Of a DNA stretch of 64,000 bases, positions 17,492-26,472 are shown piece by piece. A program made the position numbers and the translations under genes. The DNA comes from Brevibacillus dissolubilis (GTDB lineage Bacteria; Bacillota; Bacilli; Brevibacillales; Brevibacillaceae), in contig NZ_VCNA01000015.1 of the NCBI RefSeq assembly GCF_006170445.1, positions 1-64,000 on the forward strand, read 5' to 3'. Position 1 is the stretch's first letter; each line of letters opens with the position of its first letter. Under the pieces are notes generated by a model that had not been told where the DNA came from, ran no database searches, and worked only from the letters and a program-made list of their open reading frames with translations.

Positions 17492-18789
17492 TATTTCATC
17501 ACCCTCCATGCTTGGAACAAGTCACGCGCCATACGGAACTTCTCGCCTGCTGAGCCAAGGTCGTTCCAGATCTTCTTTTGCTTTTCCCGTTTGGGCGTGC
17601 CATCGATGGTAAACATTTGGCTGGCAGCACGGTTCATCATTGGGATGTATTTATCAAAATAGTGCGGGAATTTCTCGAAGTGGTGCGTCGCGTCCTTGTA
17701 CTTCTTCAGGTCTTGGCCGACGAAGCTGTTGAGCAGGTTGACCCGGTAGTTGTCGAGGCCACGCTCGGAGAAGTCTCCGCCCAGCTCTCTGGCTTGGATG
17801 ATCGTGTCCGCTGCCATGACACCGGAGGCCATCGCCATGTTGGAGCCTTCGCGGTGGATGGCATTGACCAGCTGGGCTGCGTCACCGACGACGATGACAC
17901 CGTTGCCTACTACGCGCGGCATCGAGTGGTAGCCGCCCTCTGGGATGAGGTGGGCCAAGTATTCCTGCTGCTCACATCCTTGGATGTAGGGGCGCAGGAC
18001 GGGGTGATTTTTGACATAGTCGAGTAATTCGTAGGGCTTCATCTTGTGCTTGATCAGGCCGGAGAGCATCGCGCCGACACCGATGTTGACGCTGTCTTTG
18101 TTGGTGTAGAGCCAGGCGGTGCCGAGGACGCCTTTGGTCGAGTCACCGAAGATTTCGAAGGTGCAGCCTTGGTTGCCTTCGAGGCTGAAGCGGTCTTCGA
18201 TGATCTTTTTGTCCAGCTTGAGCACTTCCATGACAGCGAGGGCTACTTCATCTGGACGGAATTCTTTGTGGAAGCCGAGCGATTTGGCGAGAAGCGAGTT
18301 GACCCCGTCTGCAAGCACCACGACATCGGCGTAGAGGTCGCCTTCAGGGCGGTCGGTACGGACACCGACGACTTTGCCGTTCTCGACGATACACTCGCGG
18401 ACGACGGTCTCGTTGATCAGGAGTGCCCCCTGCTTCACCGCTTGGTCGGCAAACCACTGGTCGAACTTGGCGCGCAGCACGGTGAAGTTGTTGTATGGCT
18501 CTTGATCCCACTCCAAGCCCTTGTAGCTGAAGGTGACGGCTGATTCCTGATCGAGCATCATGAAGCGCTGCTCGACGATATGGCGTTCCACCGGGGCTTC
18601 CTTATAAAATTCGGGGATGATGTCGTCCATCATCTTGCGGTAGAGGACGCCGCCCATCACGTTTTTGGAACCGGGGTATTCGCCCCGCTCGATCAATAGG
18701 ACATTGACTCCTGCTTTGGCCAGCGTATACGCGCACGCGGTGCCTGCCGGGCCTGCTCCGACCACGATTACATCAAATTTTTCCGCCAT
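17491..18789 (-). CDS. fixC: FixC-like ETF:quinone oxidoreductase flavoprotein
   Basis: 432 aa FAD protein. It has the Rossmann motif VVGAGPAGTACA (residues 9-20), LLIERGEYPGSKNVMGG, and a second FAD contact in GVIVVGDAAQLVNAIHREGSNMAMASG. It belongs to the FixC/ETF-QO family that takes electrons from the Fix ETF and, with FixX, passes them to quinone. Its start overlaps etfA/fixB by 17 bp and its stop overlaps fixX by one base, so translation is coupled. Confidence 0.92.
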   Translation of the reverse strand: MAEKFDVIVVGAGPAGTACAYTLAKAGVNVLLIERGEYPGSKNVMGGVLYRKMMDDIIPEFYKEAPVERHIVEQRFMMLDQESAVTFSYKGLEWDQEPYNNFTVLRAKFDQWFADQAVKQGALLINETVVRECIVENGKVVGVRTDRPEGDLYADVVVLADGVNSLLAKSLGFHKEFRPDEVALAVMEVLKLDKKIIEDRFSLEGNQGCTFEIFGDSTKGVLGTAWLYTNKDSVNIGVGAMLSGLIKHKMKPYELLDYVKNHPVLRPYIQGCEQQEYLAHLIPEGGYHSMPRVVGNGVIVVGDAAQLVNAIHREGSNMAMASGVMAADTIIQARELGGDFSERGLDNYRVNLLNSFVGQDLKKYKDATHHFEKFPHYFDKYIPMMNRAASQMFTIDGTPKREKQKKIWNDLGSAGEKFRMARDLFQAWRVMK

Positions 18790-19804
18790 ATTGCACCTCT
18801 TTATCTAACGCGTTTTGGAATGCTTCCATCAGCATCGGCACGATCTCAAAGGCATCGCCGACAATTCCGTAATGACAAGCCTGAAAAATCGGTGCTTCCG
18901 GGTCTTTGTTGATCGCGATGATCAGGCCCGAGTTCTGCATGCCGACGAGATGCTGGATCGCCCCAGAGATCCCGATGGCAAAATAGATTTTCGGGGTAAC
19001 CGTGACACCAGTCTGCCCCACCTGATGATGGTGGTCGATCCAGCCTGCCTCCACCGCGTCACGACTTGCTCCGACCGTAGCGCCGATGACACTCGCGAAT
19101 CGGTGCAGGATATCAAAGCCTTCTTTGCTGCCCAAGCCTTTGCCGCCTGCGACGATGATGTCGGCCTCGTCGATCTTCACTTTTTTGGTGGTGTCACGGA
19201 CGATCTCCAGCACCTTGGTACGGAGGTCTTCTTCTTTGACCTTAAGCGTCTCCACGATCACTTCACCGCGGCGTTTTTTCTCCGGGTCAAGCGCTTTCAT
19301 CACTTTGGGGCGGACGGTCGCCATCTGGGGACGGTGCTTTTTACAGAGGATCGTCGCCATGATATTGCCGCCGAATGCCGGGCGGCTTGCTTCCAAAAGG
19401 CCGGTCTCAGAGTCTACATCAAGCATCGTCGTGTCTGCGGTCAGACCTGTCTCCAGATCGGTCGCGACGGCACTCGCCAGGTCTTTCCCGGTCGAAGTGG
19501 CACCATAGAGGAAAATCTCCGGCTTGTGCTTCTCGCAGGCATGGATGACGGCCTTCATGAATGATTCCGTACGGTAGTTTTCAAAGATCGGGTCGTCATA
19601 GACATACACCACGTCGGCTCCGTACTCGACGGCAATCTGGGCGAGTGGCTTCACTTTATGTCCGATGACGATGCCTCCGAGCGGCACACCGCGCTTGTCG
19701 GCGAGCTTGCGTCCAGCGCCCAGCAGCTCAAGCGATACGGGTGCGATGGTGTCTTCTTTGCGTTCAAGGAACACCCAGACACCGCGATGATCTTGGATAG
19801 CCAT
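18773..19804 (-). CDS. fixB: Electron transfer flavoprotein alpha subunit (FixB)
   Basis: 343 aa. The C-terminal FAD domain has GASRDAVEAGWIDHHHQVGQTG and AIGISGAIQHLVGM with IIAINKDPEAPIF, the ETF-alpha signature. The N-terminal half resembles the alpha/beta ETF domain shared with FixA (LFGATSTGKDLA-like YGATSTGKDLASAVA). With FixA it forms the bifurcating ETF of a FixABCX complex that oxidises NADH and splits electrons between quinone and a low-potential acceptor. It begins one base away from the fixA stop. Confidence 0.93.
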   Translation of the reverse strand: MAIQDHRGVWVFLERKEDTIAPVSLELLGAGRKLADKRGVPLGGIVIGHKVKPLAQIAVEYGADVVYVYDDPIFENYRTESFMKAVIHACEKHKPEIFLYGATSTGKDLASAVATDLETGLTADTTMLDVDSETGLLEASRPAFGGNIMATILCKKHRPQMATVRPKVMKALDPEKKRRGEVIVETLKVKEEDLRTKVLEIVRDTTKKVKIDEADIIVAGGKGLGSKEGFDILHRFASVIGATVGASRDAVEAGWIDHHHQVGQTGVTVTPKIYFAIGISGAIQHLVGMQNSGLIIAINKDPEAPIFQACHYGIVGDAFEIVPMLMEAFQNALDKEVQYGGKI

Positions 19805-20632
19805 CTACTCTCCCCCCTTTACGGCGAACAGTTCTTTTTTGGTCAACAGAATCTCCAGCAGTCGATCTACCTGCTCGGCTGGGGTGCCTTGCAGCTGTTC
19901 GCCGCCTTTTGGTTTTTCCGGGGGCCATACCTTGGATACGATTGTCGGGGAGCCTTTGAGTCCGAGCAGGGTGCGGTCTACCTCTTCGAGATCGTCGACA
20001 GACCAGATGTGGGGTTGGTAGCGAGCGGCTTTGAGCATGTTGGGCAGTGGTGAGTAGGGGATCTCGTTGATGTCCTTTTCGACGGAAAAGAGGCATGGGA
20101 GGGAGGATTGGATGACTTCGTGTCCGTCTTCGAGCTTGCGGTGGATGACGGCGAAGCCTTCCGCTTTGTTGATCTCGACGACTTTTTTGACATTGGTCAG
20201 CGGTGGGATGTCCAAACGGCGAGCGATCCCAGGCCCGACCTGTCCAGTGTCACCGTCAATCGTCATTTTGCCGCAGATGATCAGGTCGATGGGTCTGATC
20301 TTGGCGATTTTCTCCAGTGCCTTGGTCAAGGCATAGCTGGTCGCCAGCGTATCGGCACCGGCAAAAGCACGGTCGGTAATCATGTAGCCTTCATCTGCGC
20401 CGATCTCGATGCATTTTTTGATCGCTTTGACCGCTGGCGGCGGCCCCATGGTGACGACGGAGACGATGCCTCCATAGCGGGCCTTGAGCCGTACCGCTTC
20501 CTCGACGGCGTGGGCATCGTAGGGATTGAGGATCGCCGGAGCGCTGGAGCGGTCCATCGTGTTGGTCTTCGGGTTCATTTTGATGATCTTGGTGTCTGGA
20601 ACTTGCTTGATACAGGCGACAATGTGCAGCAT
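19805..20632 (-). CDS. fixA: Electron transfer flavoprotein beta subunit (FixA)
   Basis: 275 aa. It has NPYDAHAVEEAVRLK (about 36-50), VTMGPPPAVKAIKKCIEIGADEGY and IICGKMTIDGDTGQVGPGIARRLDIP. The last segment matches the bifurcating class of ETF-beta, which binds an extra FAD and NADH. First gene of fixABCX and the small gene behind it. A clear sigma-A promoter was not identified in the 170 bp upstream. No nitrogenase genes are present, so the complex probably serves another low-potential need. Confidence 0.92.
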   Translation of the reverse strand: MLHIVACIKQVPDTKIIKMNPKTNTMDRSSAPAILNPYDAHAVEEAVRLKARYGGIVSVVTMGPPPAVKAIKKCIEIGADEGYMITDRAFAGADTLATSYALTKALEKIAKIRPIDLIICGKMTIDGDTGQVGPGIARRLDIPPLTNVKKVVEINKAEGFAVIHRKLEDGHEVIQSSLPCLFSVEKDINEIPYSPLPNMLKAARYQPHIWSVDDLEEVDRTLLGLKGSPTIVSKVWPPEKPKGGEQLQGTPAEQVDRLLEILLTKKELFAVKGGE

Positions 20633-20739
20633 GGGTTACAACACCTCTTTTGGGGTAGGTTGTCTATGGTTTGGGCCGTATGCTTTATTGTCATTGTATT
20701 GGTGGGGGTATGCATCTATTCCTTTGGTTGGAAATAAAA

Positions 20740-20785
20740 GCAAAAAGCCCTCCACAGCCATACAGGGCCGACGGAGAGGCTTTCG
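20740..20785 (-). terminator. Terminator after first endonuclease I gene
   Basis: On the minus strand AAAGCCTCTCC and GGAGGGCTTTTT arms (20773-20783, 20741-20753) with one mismatch around a 19-nt loop. Confidence 0.7.
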
Positions 20786-20807
20786 CTTCTTCTCTATAAG
20801 ATTCGGA

Positions 20808-21659
20808 TTACCAGATCAGGTCAACCCACTCTGGATGGTCGATGAACGGGTTGCGGTTGCCTTGGTATTTGGTATAGATGATATTGTTGCGGCGCATCTC
20901 GAAGCTGTCTACCGGATCTTGCAGGTGCCATTGCAGGAGGGTGGAAAGCTTGCCGTGGTAGGGAGCAGTGCCTGTGTTAACCGCATCCTTCATTTCGAGG
21001 TTCGGCTCACCGGACACATCGCCTTCATAACGGACAGCCATGTAGAGCAGCATGCGGGCTACGTCGCCTTTGACCGCATCACGAGGCTCCCAGGAGTCGG
21101 AGTCATAGCGGCAGAGGGTCGCTTCGCTGTGGTAGACACCACCATTGTCAAAATCAAGGTTACCGCGCGCAGAGTTGACAGATACGTCAGCCGGACGGAT
21201 GTGGTGCAGGTCGGTACCCGCGCCTGCTGTCTCGCCAAAACCACCGTGGGACTTCGCCCAGACGTGTTCACGGTTCCAGTCGTTGACTAAGCCGCCGTTG
21301 GTCAGCTTGGACTGGGAACGGCCTGTGTAGAGCAGGATGACGTTGTTCGGATTGTTCGGATCTTCGTCGGTGTCGCGCAGAGCTGCCCAGAGTGAGTCAT
21401 AGGAAAGTTTTTTATGATCGTCGATGATATTATGCAGAGCGGATTTCAGAGCCGTGCCCGTTTTGCCATAGGCCGTCTGGTAGTAGCTGTAGTATGGATC
21501 GGTTGTAGAGTCAGCGGTCACAGACGCACTGGTAGCTTCATTCGCAGCGACGGTATTCTCCGCTTGAGAGTTGGTTGGGAACAGCAGAGTTGGTACCATC
21601 AGGCCGGCTACGAACAGCAGAGCTGCTGGCTTTTTCAGAGAGTTCATGGTTGGGAACAC
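20808..21659 (-). CDS. Secreted endonuclease I family nuclease (Bsn/EndA-like)
   Basis: 283 aa with a Sec signal peptide (hydrophobic core AALLFVAGLMVPTLLF, cleavage near SQA-EN). The catalytic part has NDWNREHVWAKSHGGFG and TDLHHIRPADVSVNSARGNLDFD, the His/Asn metal-finger motif of the EndA/NucM/Bsn family, which degrades DNA or RNA outside the cell. A WHLQDPVD / EMRRNNIIYTKYQGNRNPFIDHP block closes the protein. The downstream paralogue in the direction of replication of coordinates (21876-23177) has the same catalytic region plus an extra N-terminal domain, so the two arose by tandem duplication. Confidence 0.9.
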   Translation of the reverse strand: MFPTMNSLKKPAALLFVAGLMVPTLLFPTNSQAENTVAANEATSASVTADSTTDPYYSYYQTAYGKTGTALKSALHNIIDDHKKLSYDSLWAALRDTDEDPNNPNNVILLYTGRSQSKLTNGGLVNDWNREHVWAKSHGGFGETAGAGTDLHHIRPADVSVNSARGNLDFDNGGVYHSEATLCRYDSDSWEPRDAVKGDVARMLLYMAVRYEGDVSGEPNLEMKDAVNTGTAPYHGKLSTLLQWHLQDPVDSFEMRRNNIIYTKYQGNRNPFIDHPEWVDLIW

Positions 21660-21820
21660 AAAAATTCGCTCCTTTAGTAACTTAATTGGAATATTGGTAT
21701 TATCACATGAACTTGGAATAAAATAAATATAAAGTACGTAAATTAAATTTATTTTATCTGTAAACGTTCGTGTTTTTCTACAAGCGCTCAGTACCTTCCC
21801 CTGCCTTATGTGTGAATAGC

Positions 21821-21860
21821 AAAAGCCCTCCCCAGTTCTGAAACCGATGGGAGGGCTTTT
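21821..21860. terminator. Terminator after second endonuclease I gene
   Basis: Perfect 12-bp arms AAAAGCCCTCCC / GGGAGGGCTTTT (21821-21832, 21849-21860), flanked by A and T so that it can work both ways. It serves the leftward gene. Confidence 0.85.
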
Positions 21861-21875
21861 GCACAGGCTATGCTA

Positions 21876-23177
21876 TTACCAGATCAACTCTACCCACTCT
21901 GGATGATCGATGAATGGATTACGGTTGCCTTGGTACTTGGAAAAAATGATGTTGTTGCGGCGAATCTCCGTGCTGTCTACCGGGTCCTGCAGATGCCACT
22001 GAAGCAGGGTGGACAGCTTGCCATGATATGGAGCGGTTCCGTTGTTGACTTTGTCAGCCATCTCGAGGTTAGGCTCACCTGAGACATCGCCCTCGTAGCG
22101 GACAGCCATGTAGAAGAGCATACGAGCTACATCGCCCTTGACCGCATCGCGTGGCTCCCAAGAGTCAGAGTCATAACGGCACAGAGTTGCTTCGCTGTGG
22201 TAGACACCGCCATTGTCAAAATCAAGGTTGCCGCGTGAAGAGTTGACACTTACGTCTGTCGGGCGCAGGTGGTGCAGGTCGGTGCCCGCTCCTGCTGTCG
22301 TACCGAAATCACCATGGGACTTCGCCCAGACGTGTTCACGGTTCCAGTCATTGACTCCACCGCCGTTAGCCAGCTTGGACTGGGAGCGGCCGGTGTAGAG
22401 CAGGATGACGTTGTTCGGATTGTTCGGGTCTTCATCGGTATCGCGCAGGGCGCCCCATACCGCGTCATAGGAAAGCTTTTTGTGGTTGTCGATGATATCG
22501 TGGAGCGCTTGTTTGAGTGCACTGCCGGATTTGTTGTAGGCTGTCTGGTAGTAGGTGTAGTTCGGATCAGTAGAAGGATCGGTTGTGCCGCCACCACCAG
22601 TTCCTGGGTCCGTACCTGGATCAGTTCCTGGATCAGTGCCCGGGTCTGTTCCTGGATCTGTACCTGGATCTGTACCTGGGTCTGTACCAGGATCAGTGCC
22701 TGGATCGGTTCCCGGATCTGTACCTGGGTCGGTTCCTCCTGTATCGCCAGCCAGTTCAACCGTCGTCACATACTTGAGACCCGTATGGCTGAAGTAGGCG
22801 TCACGCTTGCCGACTGCTTTGATCAAGGCACCCTTCTTATCGGGATTGGTCTGCAAACCGAACTCCCCACGGTGCTGGGTCTCCAGCTTGACGAACAGCA
22901 TTTTGCCAAGCTGTGTCTCACTTGGCTGGTCGGCAATCGCCAACGCGTAATCACTGGTAAAATTAGAGTACTGTACCACGCCGACACCGACTGGCACCCC
23001 TACGATATAACCCTGTACGCTAAGGGTTGTCCCATTCGGCTGGCTAATCGCCTGAGCGACGGTGTAGATCGTCTCTGCCTTGGTATGGGCCGGAAAGAAA
23101 ATGCTGGCTACCATCAAAACAGCGGTAAGCAGCATAGCTGTTGATTTCTTCCATGACTGAGTTACGAATGAATGCAT
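21876..23177 (-). CDS. Secreted endonuclease I with DUF6359-like domain and GTDP-repeat linker
   Basis: 433 aa. Signal peptide ending near TKA-ET. Residues about 36-145 form an OB-like domain of the DUF6359 kind (YTVAQAISQPNGTTLSVQGYIVG...). Then comes a linker of eleven GTDP units and a Gly-rich tract. The C-terminal nuclease has WNREHVWAKSHG and TDLHHLRPTDVSVNSSRGNLDFD and is nearly the same as in the neighbouring paralogue. The layout is that of a modular extracellular nuclease whose N-terminal domain may hold nucleic acid or the cell wall. No cell-wall anchor motif is present. Confidence 0.9.
   Translation of the reverse strand: MHSFVTQSWKKSTAMLLTAVLMVASIFFPAHTKAETIYTVAQAISQPNGTTLSVQGYIVGVPVGVGVVQYSNFTSDYALAIADQPSETQLGKMLFVKLETQHRGEFGLQTNPDKKGALIKAVGKRDAYFSHTGLKYVTTVELAGDTGGTDPGTDPGTDPGTDPGTDPGTDPGTDPGTDPGTDPGTDPGTDPGTGGGGTTDPSTDPNYTYYQTAYNKSGSALKQALHDIIDNHKKLSYDAVWGALRDTDEDPNNPNNVILLYTGRSQSKLANGGGVNDWNREHVWAKSHGDFGTTAGAGTDLHHLRPTDVSVNSSRGNLDFDNGGVYHSEATLCRYDSDSWEPRDAVKGDVARMLFYMAVRYEGDVSGEPNLEMADKVNNGTAPYHGKLSTLLQWHLQDPVDSTEIRRNNIIFSKYQGNRNPFIDHPEWVELIW
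22606..22737 (-). repeat. Eleven 12-bp tandem repeats encoding (GTDP)n linker
   Basis: Eleven units of the form GG-N-TC-N-GT-N-CC-N (plus strand) run without interruption for 132 bp and encode Gly-Thr-Asp-Pro. Third-position variation among units suggests selection for the peptide rather than very recent slippage. Copy number is likely variable between strains. Confidence 0.95.
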
Positions 23178-23364
23178 GATGATTCTCCCCTCTCTTTCTT
23201 TTTTCTTATTTTTAGCAATAATACTTAATAAAAGGTTACACGATCATGAATAGAAATACATGCAAAACAATGGAAATCTACAAATAATTTTTCGTAACGA
23301 ATGGATATAACAAACTATTTTGTTACTATTATTAAAATATATGGGAGCAATAGGAGATGGTTGA

Positions 23365-24009
23365 ATGGATCGGAGTTATCAAAATCAAATCGCGTTAATC
23401 GGTGGGACGGGCAAAGTAGGACGTCATCTCGCTTCAAAAGCACTAGAACATGGTTATCGGGTTCGGATGCTTGTGAGAAATCCACAGAAGCTGTCTTTCC
23501 GCGATGATCGAATCGAGATTCTGGAAGGCAGTGTCCAAAACCCAGATTCCATCAGACAACTGCTGACAGGTTGCCATATCGTGGTGAATGCCTTTGGCCA
23601 GCCGATGAAAGATACACCCATCTACAGCAGTGTGACCCAACAGATTCTTGCAACCATGACGGAAATGCATATCAGGAGATATATCGGCGTTACAGGAGGT
23701 TCTCTCAATCTCGAAGGAGACAACAAGGGGCTGTTGAACAGGATCGGTGCCAAGATGTTTGAACTTTTCTATTCGGAGATGATTCAGGATAAGAAAAAGG
23801 AAGTAGAGATTCTCCGGCAACACCCCCATCTCGACTGGACGCTGATCCGGCTGCCTTTTGTGGTGGAAGGTCCCGAATGGGGAGGCATAAAAGAAAGCCT
23901 GACCGATCTGCCGGGCTTGAAGATGACCAACCAAGATATCGCGCACTTCCTCATGAATCAGGTTGACGACAAGACATACATACATCAGACACCCTTTATT
24001 GCAACATAA
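23365..24009 (+). CDS. NAD(P)-binding atypical SDR (NmrA-like)
   Basis: 214 aa. IALIGGTGKVGRHLASKALEHG (residues 9-30) is the glycine-rich NAD(P) loop of atypical SDRs, followed by RVRMLVRNPQKL, which suggests NADP. No YxxxK catalytic pair is evident, as in NmrA or SDR_a5 proteins that sense redox state or reduce small substrates. GGAGATGG precedes the ATG by 5 nt. Single gene with its own terminator. Confidence 0.85.
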   Translation: MDRSYQNQIALIGGTGKVGRHLASKALEHGYRVRMLVRNPQKLSFRDDRIEILEGSVQNPDSIRQLLTGCHIVVNAFGQPMKDTPIYSSVTQQILATMTEMHIRRYIGVTGGSLNLEGDNKGLLNRIGAKMFELFYSEMIQDKKKEVEILRQHPHLDWTLIRLPFVVEGPEWGGIKESLTDLPGLKMTNQDIAHFLMNQVDDKTYIHQTPFIAT

Positions 24010-24062
24010 ACGAACAGACAACCATCCAACGCACGCGTGGAGAGTTCCTATTCCCATCAAAA

Positions 24063-24094
24063 AAACCGCCATCTGGTTCGAATCAGATGGCGGT
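24063..24094. terminator. Bidirectional terminator between convergent genes
   Basis: Perfect 12-bp arms AACCGCCATCTG / CAGATGGCGGTT with an 8-nt loop, A-run before and T-rich after. It lies between the NmrA-like gene and the CoA-transferase gene. Confidence 0.85.
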
Positions 24095-24115
24095 TCATTC
24101 TATACATAGCTCGTT

Positions 24116-25630
24116 CTATTTCGTCACGCTGGCTTTCACTTGCATTGTACCTTCTGCCGCATAGCGGGTATGCCAGGAAAATGCTTTTTCCAACACATGC
24201 GGGGTATGACCTCCACGGGAGAGTGCTTCCTGATAGTATTCGAGCAGCTGCTCGCGGTACATCGGGTGCGCACAGTTCTCGATAATCTTCGGTGCACGTT
24301 CTCTAGGTGCGAGGCCGCGCAGGTCAGCAAGCCCCTGTTCGGTCACGATGATGTCGACGTCATGCTCCGTATGGTCGATATGGGAAGCGAATGGGACGAT
24401 ACTGGAGATGTCCCCGCCTTTGGCAATCGACTTGGTGACGAAGATCGCGAGACGGGCATTGCGGGCGAAGTCGCCTGAGCCACCGATCCCGTTCATCATG
24501 CGGGTACCAAGGACATTGGTCGAGTTGACGTTGCCGTAGATATCGGCTTCAATCGCGGTATTGATCGAGATCAGACCGAGACGGCGAATCAGCTCTGGAT
24601 GATTGGTGATTTCTTGCGGACGGAGCATGATTTTGTCGCGGTAGTTCTCGAAGTTGCCCAGTACCTCAGCCATTTTTTCTTTGGAGAGGGTCAGGGAGCA
24701 GCCTGAAGCGTATTTGATCTTGCCTGCGTCGATCAGGTCGAATACGGAGTCCTGCAATACTTCGGAGTAGACCTCCAGATCGGTAAACTCGGAGTCCATG
24801 AAGCCGTTGAATACCGCATTGGCTACAGAACCGATCCCAGATTGCAGCGGAGCGAGCTTCTCGGTGAGGCGGCCTTGCTTGACTTCCTGACGCAAGAACC
24901 CGATGAGGTGAGTGGCAATCTGCGCGGTCTCTTCATCCGGCTTGGTGATCGTGGACGGAGAGTCGAGCTGATTGGTGATGACGATGCCTCTGACCTTGTC
25001 CGGGTCGACTGGAATGCCCAGAGTCCCCATCCGTTGGTCTACCTGTGTCAGAGGAATCGGTTCACGCTCGCCCTGCATTCCTGGTGTATAGATATCATGT
25101 ACCCCTTCCAGTGTCTCTGGCTGGGCCATGTTGAGTTCGATGATGACATGCTTGGCGCGTTCCACGAAGATATTGGAGTTACCTACAGAAGTGGCTGGAA
25201 TGATCATGCCGTCCTCTGTAACTGCAACCGCTTCCACGATGGCGTAATCAATCGGGTCCAATACATCGGTACGAATCCACTCTGCTGTATGGGAAAGATG
25301 CTGGTCAACGAAGAGAAGCTCACCCTTGTTGATCTTTTGGCGCATGAGCGGATCAGCTTGAAACGGCAGTCGTTTATGGATGATTCCCGCCTCTGCCATC
25401 ACCGTATCAACGTCTGAACCGAGCGATGCACCTGTATAGACATTTACTTTGAAAGGCTGATTGGACTGCTTGGCGTGTTCGGTCAATGCGATCGGCACGA
25501 CCTTGGCATCACCGGCGCGGGTAAAACCGCTGAGTCCGATGGTCATTCCATCATGAATCCAGCTGGCTGCTTCTTGTGCTGTGACAATCTTGTCTTGCAA
25601 TCTACCATCACGTAAGCGCTTACCATTCAT
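24116..25630 (-). CDS. Succinyl-CoA:acetate CoA-transferase / acetyl-CoA hydrolase family
   Basis: 504 aa from ATG at 25630 with GGTGGGG 11 nt upstream; a longer frame to 25765 lacks a ribosome site. The pattern follows AarC/Cat1-type class I CoA-transferases: GSVANAVFNGF, catalytic Glu in NTAIEADIYGNVNSTNVLGTRMMNG, GGSGDFARNA, SSIVPFASHIDHTEHDVDIIVTEQGLADLRG. It should move CoA between succinyl-CoA and acetate (or hydrolyse acetyl-CoA), linking acetate handling to the citrate cycle. A PAS-LytTR regulator gene lies directly upstream in the same direction. A second, distantly related CoA-transferase is at 39.5 kb. Confidence 0.88.
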   Translation of the reverse strand: MNGKRLRDGRLQDKIVTAQEAASWIHDGMTIGLSGFTRAGDAKVVPIALTEHAKQSNQPFKVNVYTGASLGSDVDTVMAEAGIIHKRLPFQADPLMRQKINKGELLFVDQHLSHTAEWIRTDVLDPIDYAIVEAVAVTEDGMIIPATSVGNSNIFVERAKHVIIELNMAQPETLEGVHDIYTPGMQGEREPIPLTQVDQRMGTLGIPVDPDKVRGIVITNQLDSPSTITKPDEETAQIATHLIGFLRQEVKQGRLTEKLAPLQSGIGSVANAVFNGFMDSEFTDLEVYSEVLQDSVFDLIDAGKIKYASGCSLTLSKEKMAEVLGNFENYRDKIMLRPQEITNHPELIRRLGLISINTAIEADIYGNVNSTNVLGTRMMNGIGGSGDFARNARLAIFVTKSIAKGGDISSIVPFASHIDHTEHDVDIIVTEQGLADLRGLAPRERAPKIIENCAHPMYREQLLEYYQEALSRGGHTPHVLEKAFSWHTRYAAEGTMQVKASVTK

Positions 25631-25767
25631 AAAAAGAACCCCACCTATCCGTATACTTTTCACTCTTTTGTCACAGAGTAGCACGGGGTCGGCAGGGATC
25701 GCAGTTCTTTTGGGGCAAACCAGAATTTTTCGATGCAAAAGCAGTAAAATTCGCAATAAATTCAAAA

Positions 25768-26448
25768 TTAAAATCCAAGCATCTGCCGGAAATAGCTTGC
25801 ATAGCTTTGGCTTACTGGTATGCGAGTCTTGTTTTTATCGTTCATTACCAGCATAAATGTTGAGTGAAAATGAGGATGAATCTCCCGAATTCCATGGACA
25901 TTCACAAAATAAGAACGATGACAGCGGATGAATTGATCACGCGGAAGAATCTGTTCCAGTTCACCCATGCCATACTTGTTCACATAGTTCTCTTTCCCAG
26001 TGAAGAGCATGGTTTTCCCTGCATTGGATTGGATAAAGAGAATCTCCTCATAAGGGACTGGAATCCACCGGTCTTCTGACTTGCCGATGAGAAAATGATG
26101 CTTCGGCAGCTTCATGGCCTCTTGGCTCATCATCTGTGGGAAAATGGCGGTAATACAGCCTTCGGTGATTCCCCGGTTGATCAGGGGAATCGCTACCCCG
26201 TAGTAAGGAACCCCGTATACGTCTTCCGTAACGAACTGGGTCACTTGCTCCTTGACCCGCAGTGCTTTGTACGTGGAGCTTCCTTCCTTAATAATGTCCC
26301 CTGGCTTGATCTTCAGGTCAATGTTGGGACTGGGCTGATAGTAGATGAATTTAGAATCATCGGCAACTGCGATGGATACCCGATCCGGGAGCGCTTGACT
26401 GATCGCTTCTAGAATCATAGGCACCGATGTAATCTCCATCTGTTTCAC
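25768..26448 (-). CDS. LytTR-family transcriptional regulator with PAS-like sensor
   Basis: 226 aa. The N-terminal about 110 residues (DRVSIAVADDSKFIYYQPSPNIDLKIKPGDIIKEGS ... VYGVPYYGVAIPLINRG) look like a PAS/diguanylate-type sensor. The C-terminus is a LytTR DNA-binding domain (YEEILFIQSNAGKTMLFTG, LPRDQFIRCHRSYFVNVHGIREI). There is no receiver domain, so it is a one-component regulator. It sits 138 bp upstream of the CoA-transferase gene on the same strand and may control it in response to a metabolite. A convincing LytTR repeat pair was not found in the gap. Confidence 0.85.
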   Translation of the reverse strand: MKQMEITSVPMILEAISQALPDRVSIAVADDSKFIYYQPSPNIDLKIKPGDIIKEGSSTYKALRVKEQVTQFVTEDVYGVPYYGVAIPLINRGITEGCITAIFPQMMSQEAMKLPKHHFLIGKSEDRWIPVPYEEILFIQSNAGKTMLFTGKENYVNKYGMGELEQILPRDQFIRCHRSYFVNVHGIREIHPHFHSTFMLVMNDKNKTRIPVSQSYASYFRQMLGF

Positions 26449-26472
26449 TCCTGTCAGGTCATACTGAATAAG

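Noticed and set aside
22606-22737. Tandem repeat that could look like a CRISPR array
   Set aside because: Units are 12 bp, contiguous without spacers, and encode GTDP inside an intact gene.
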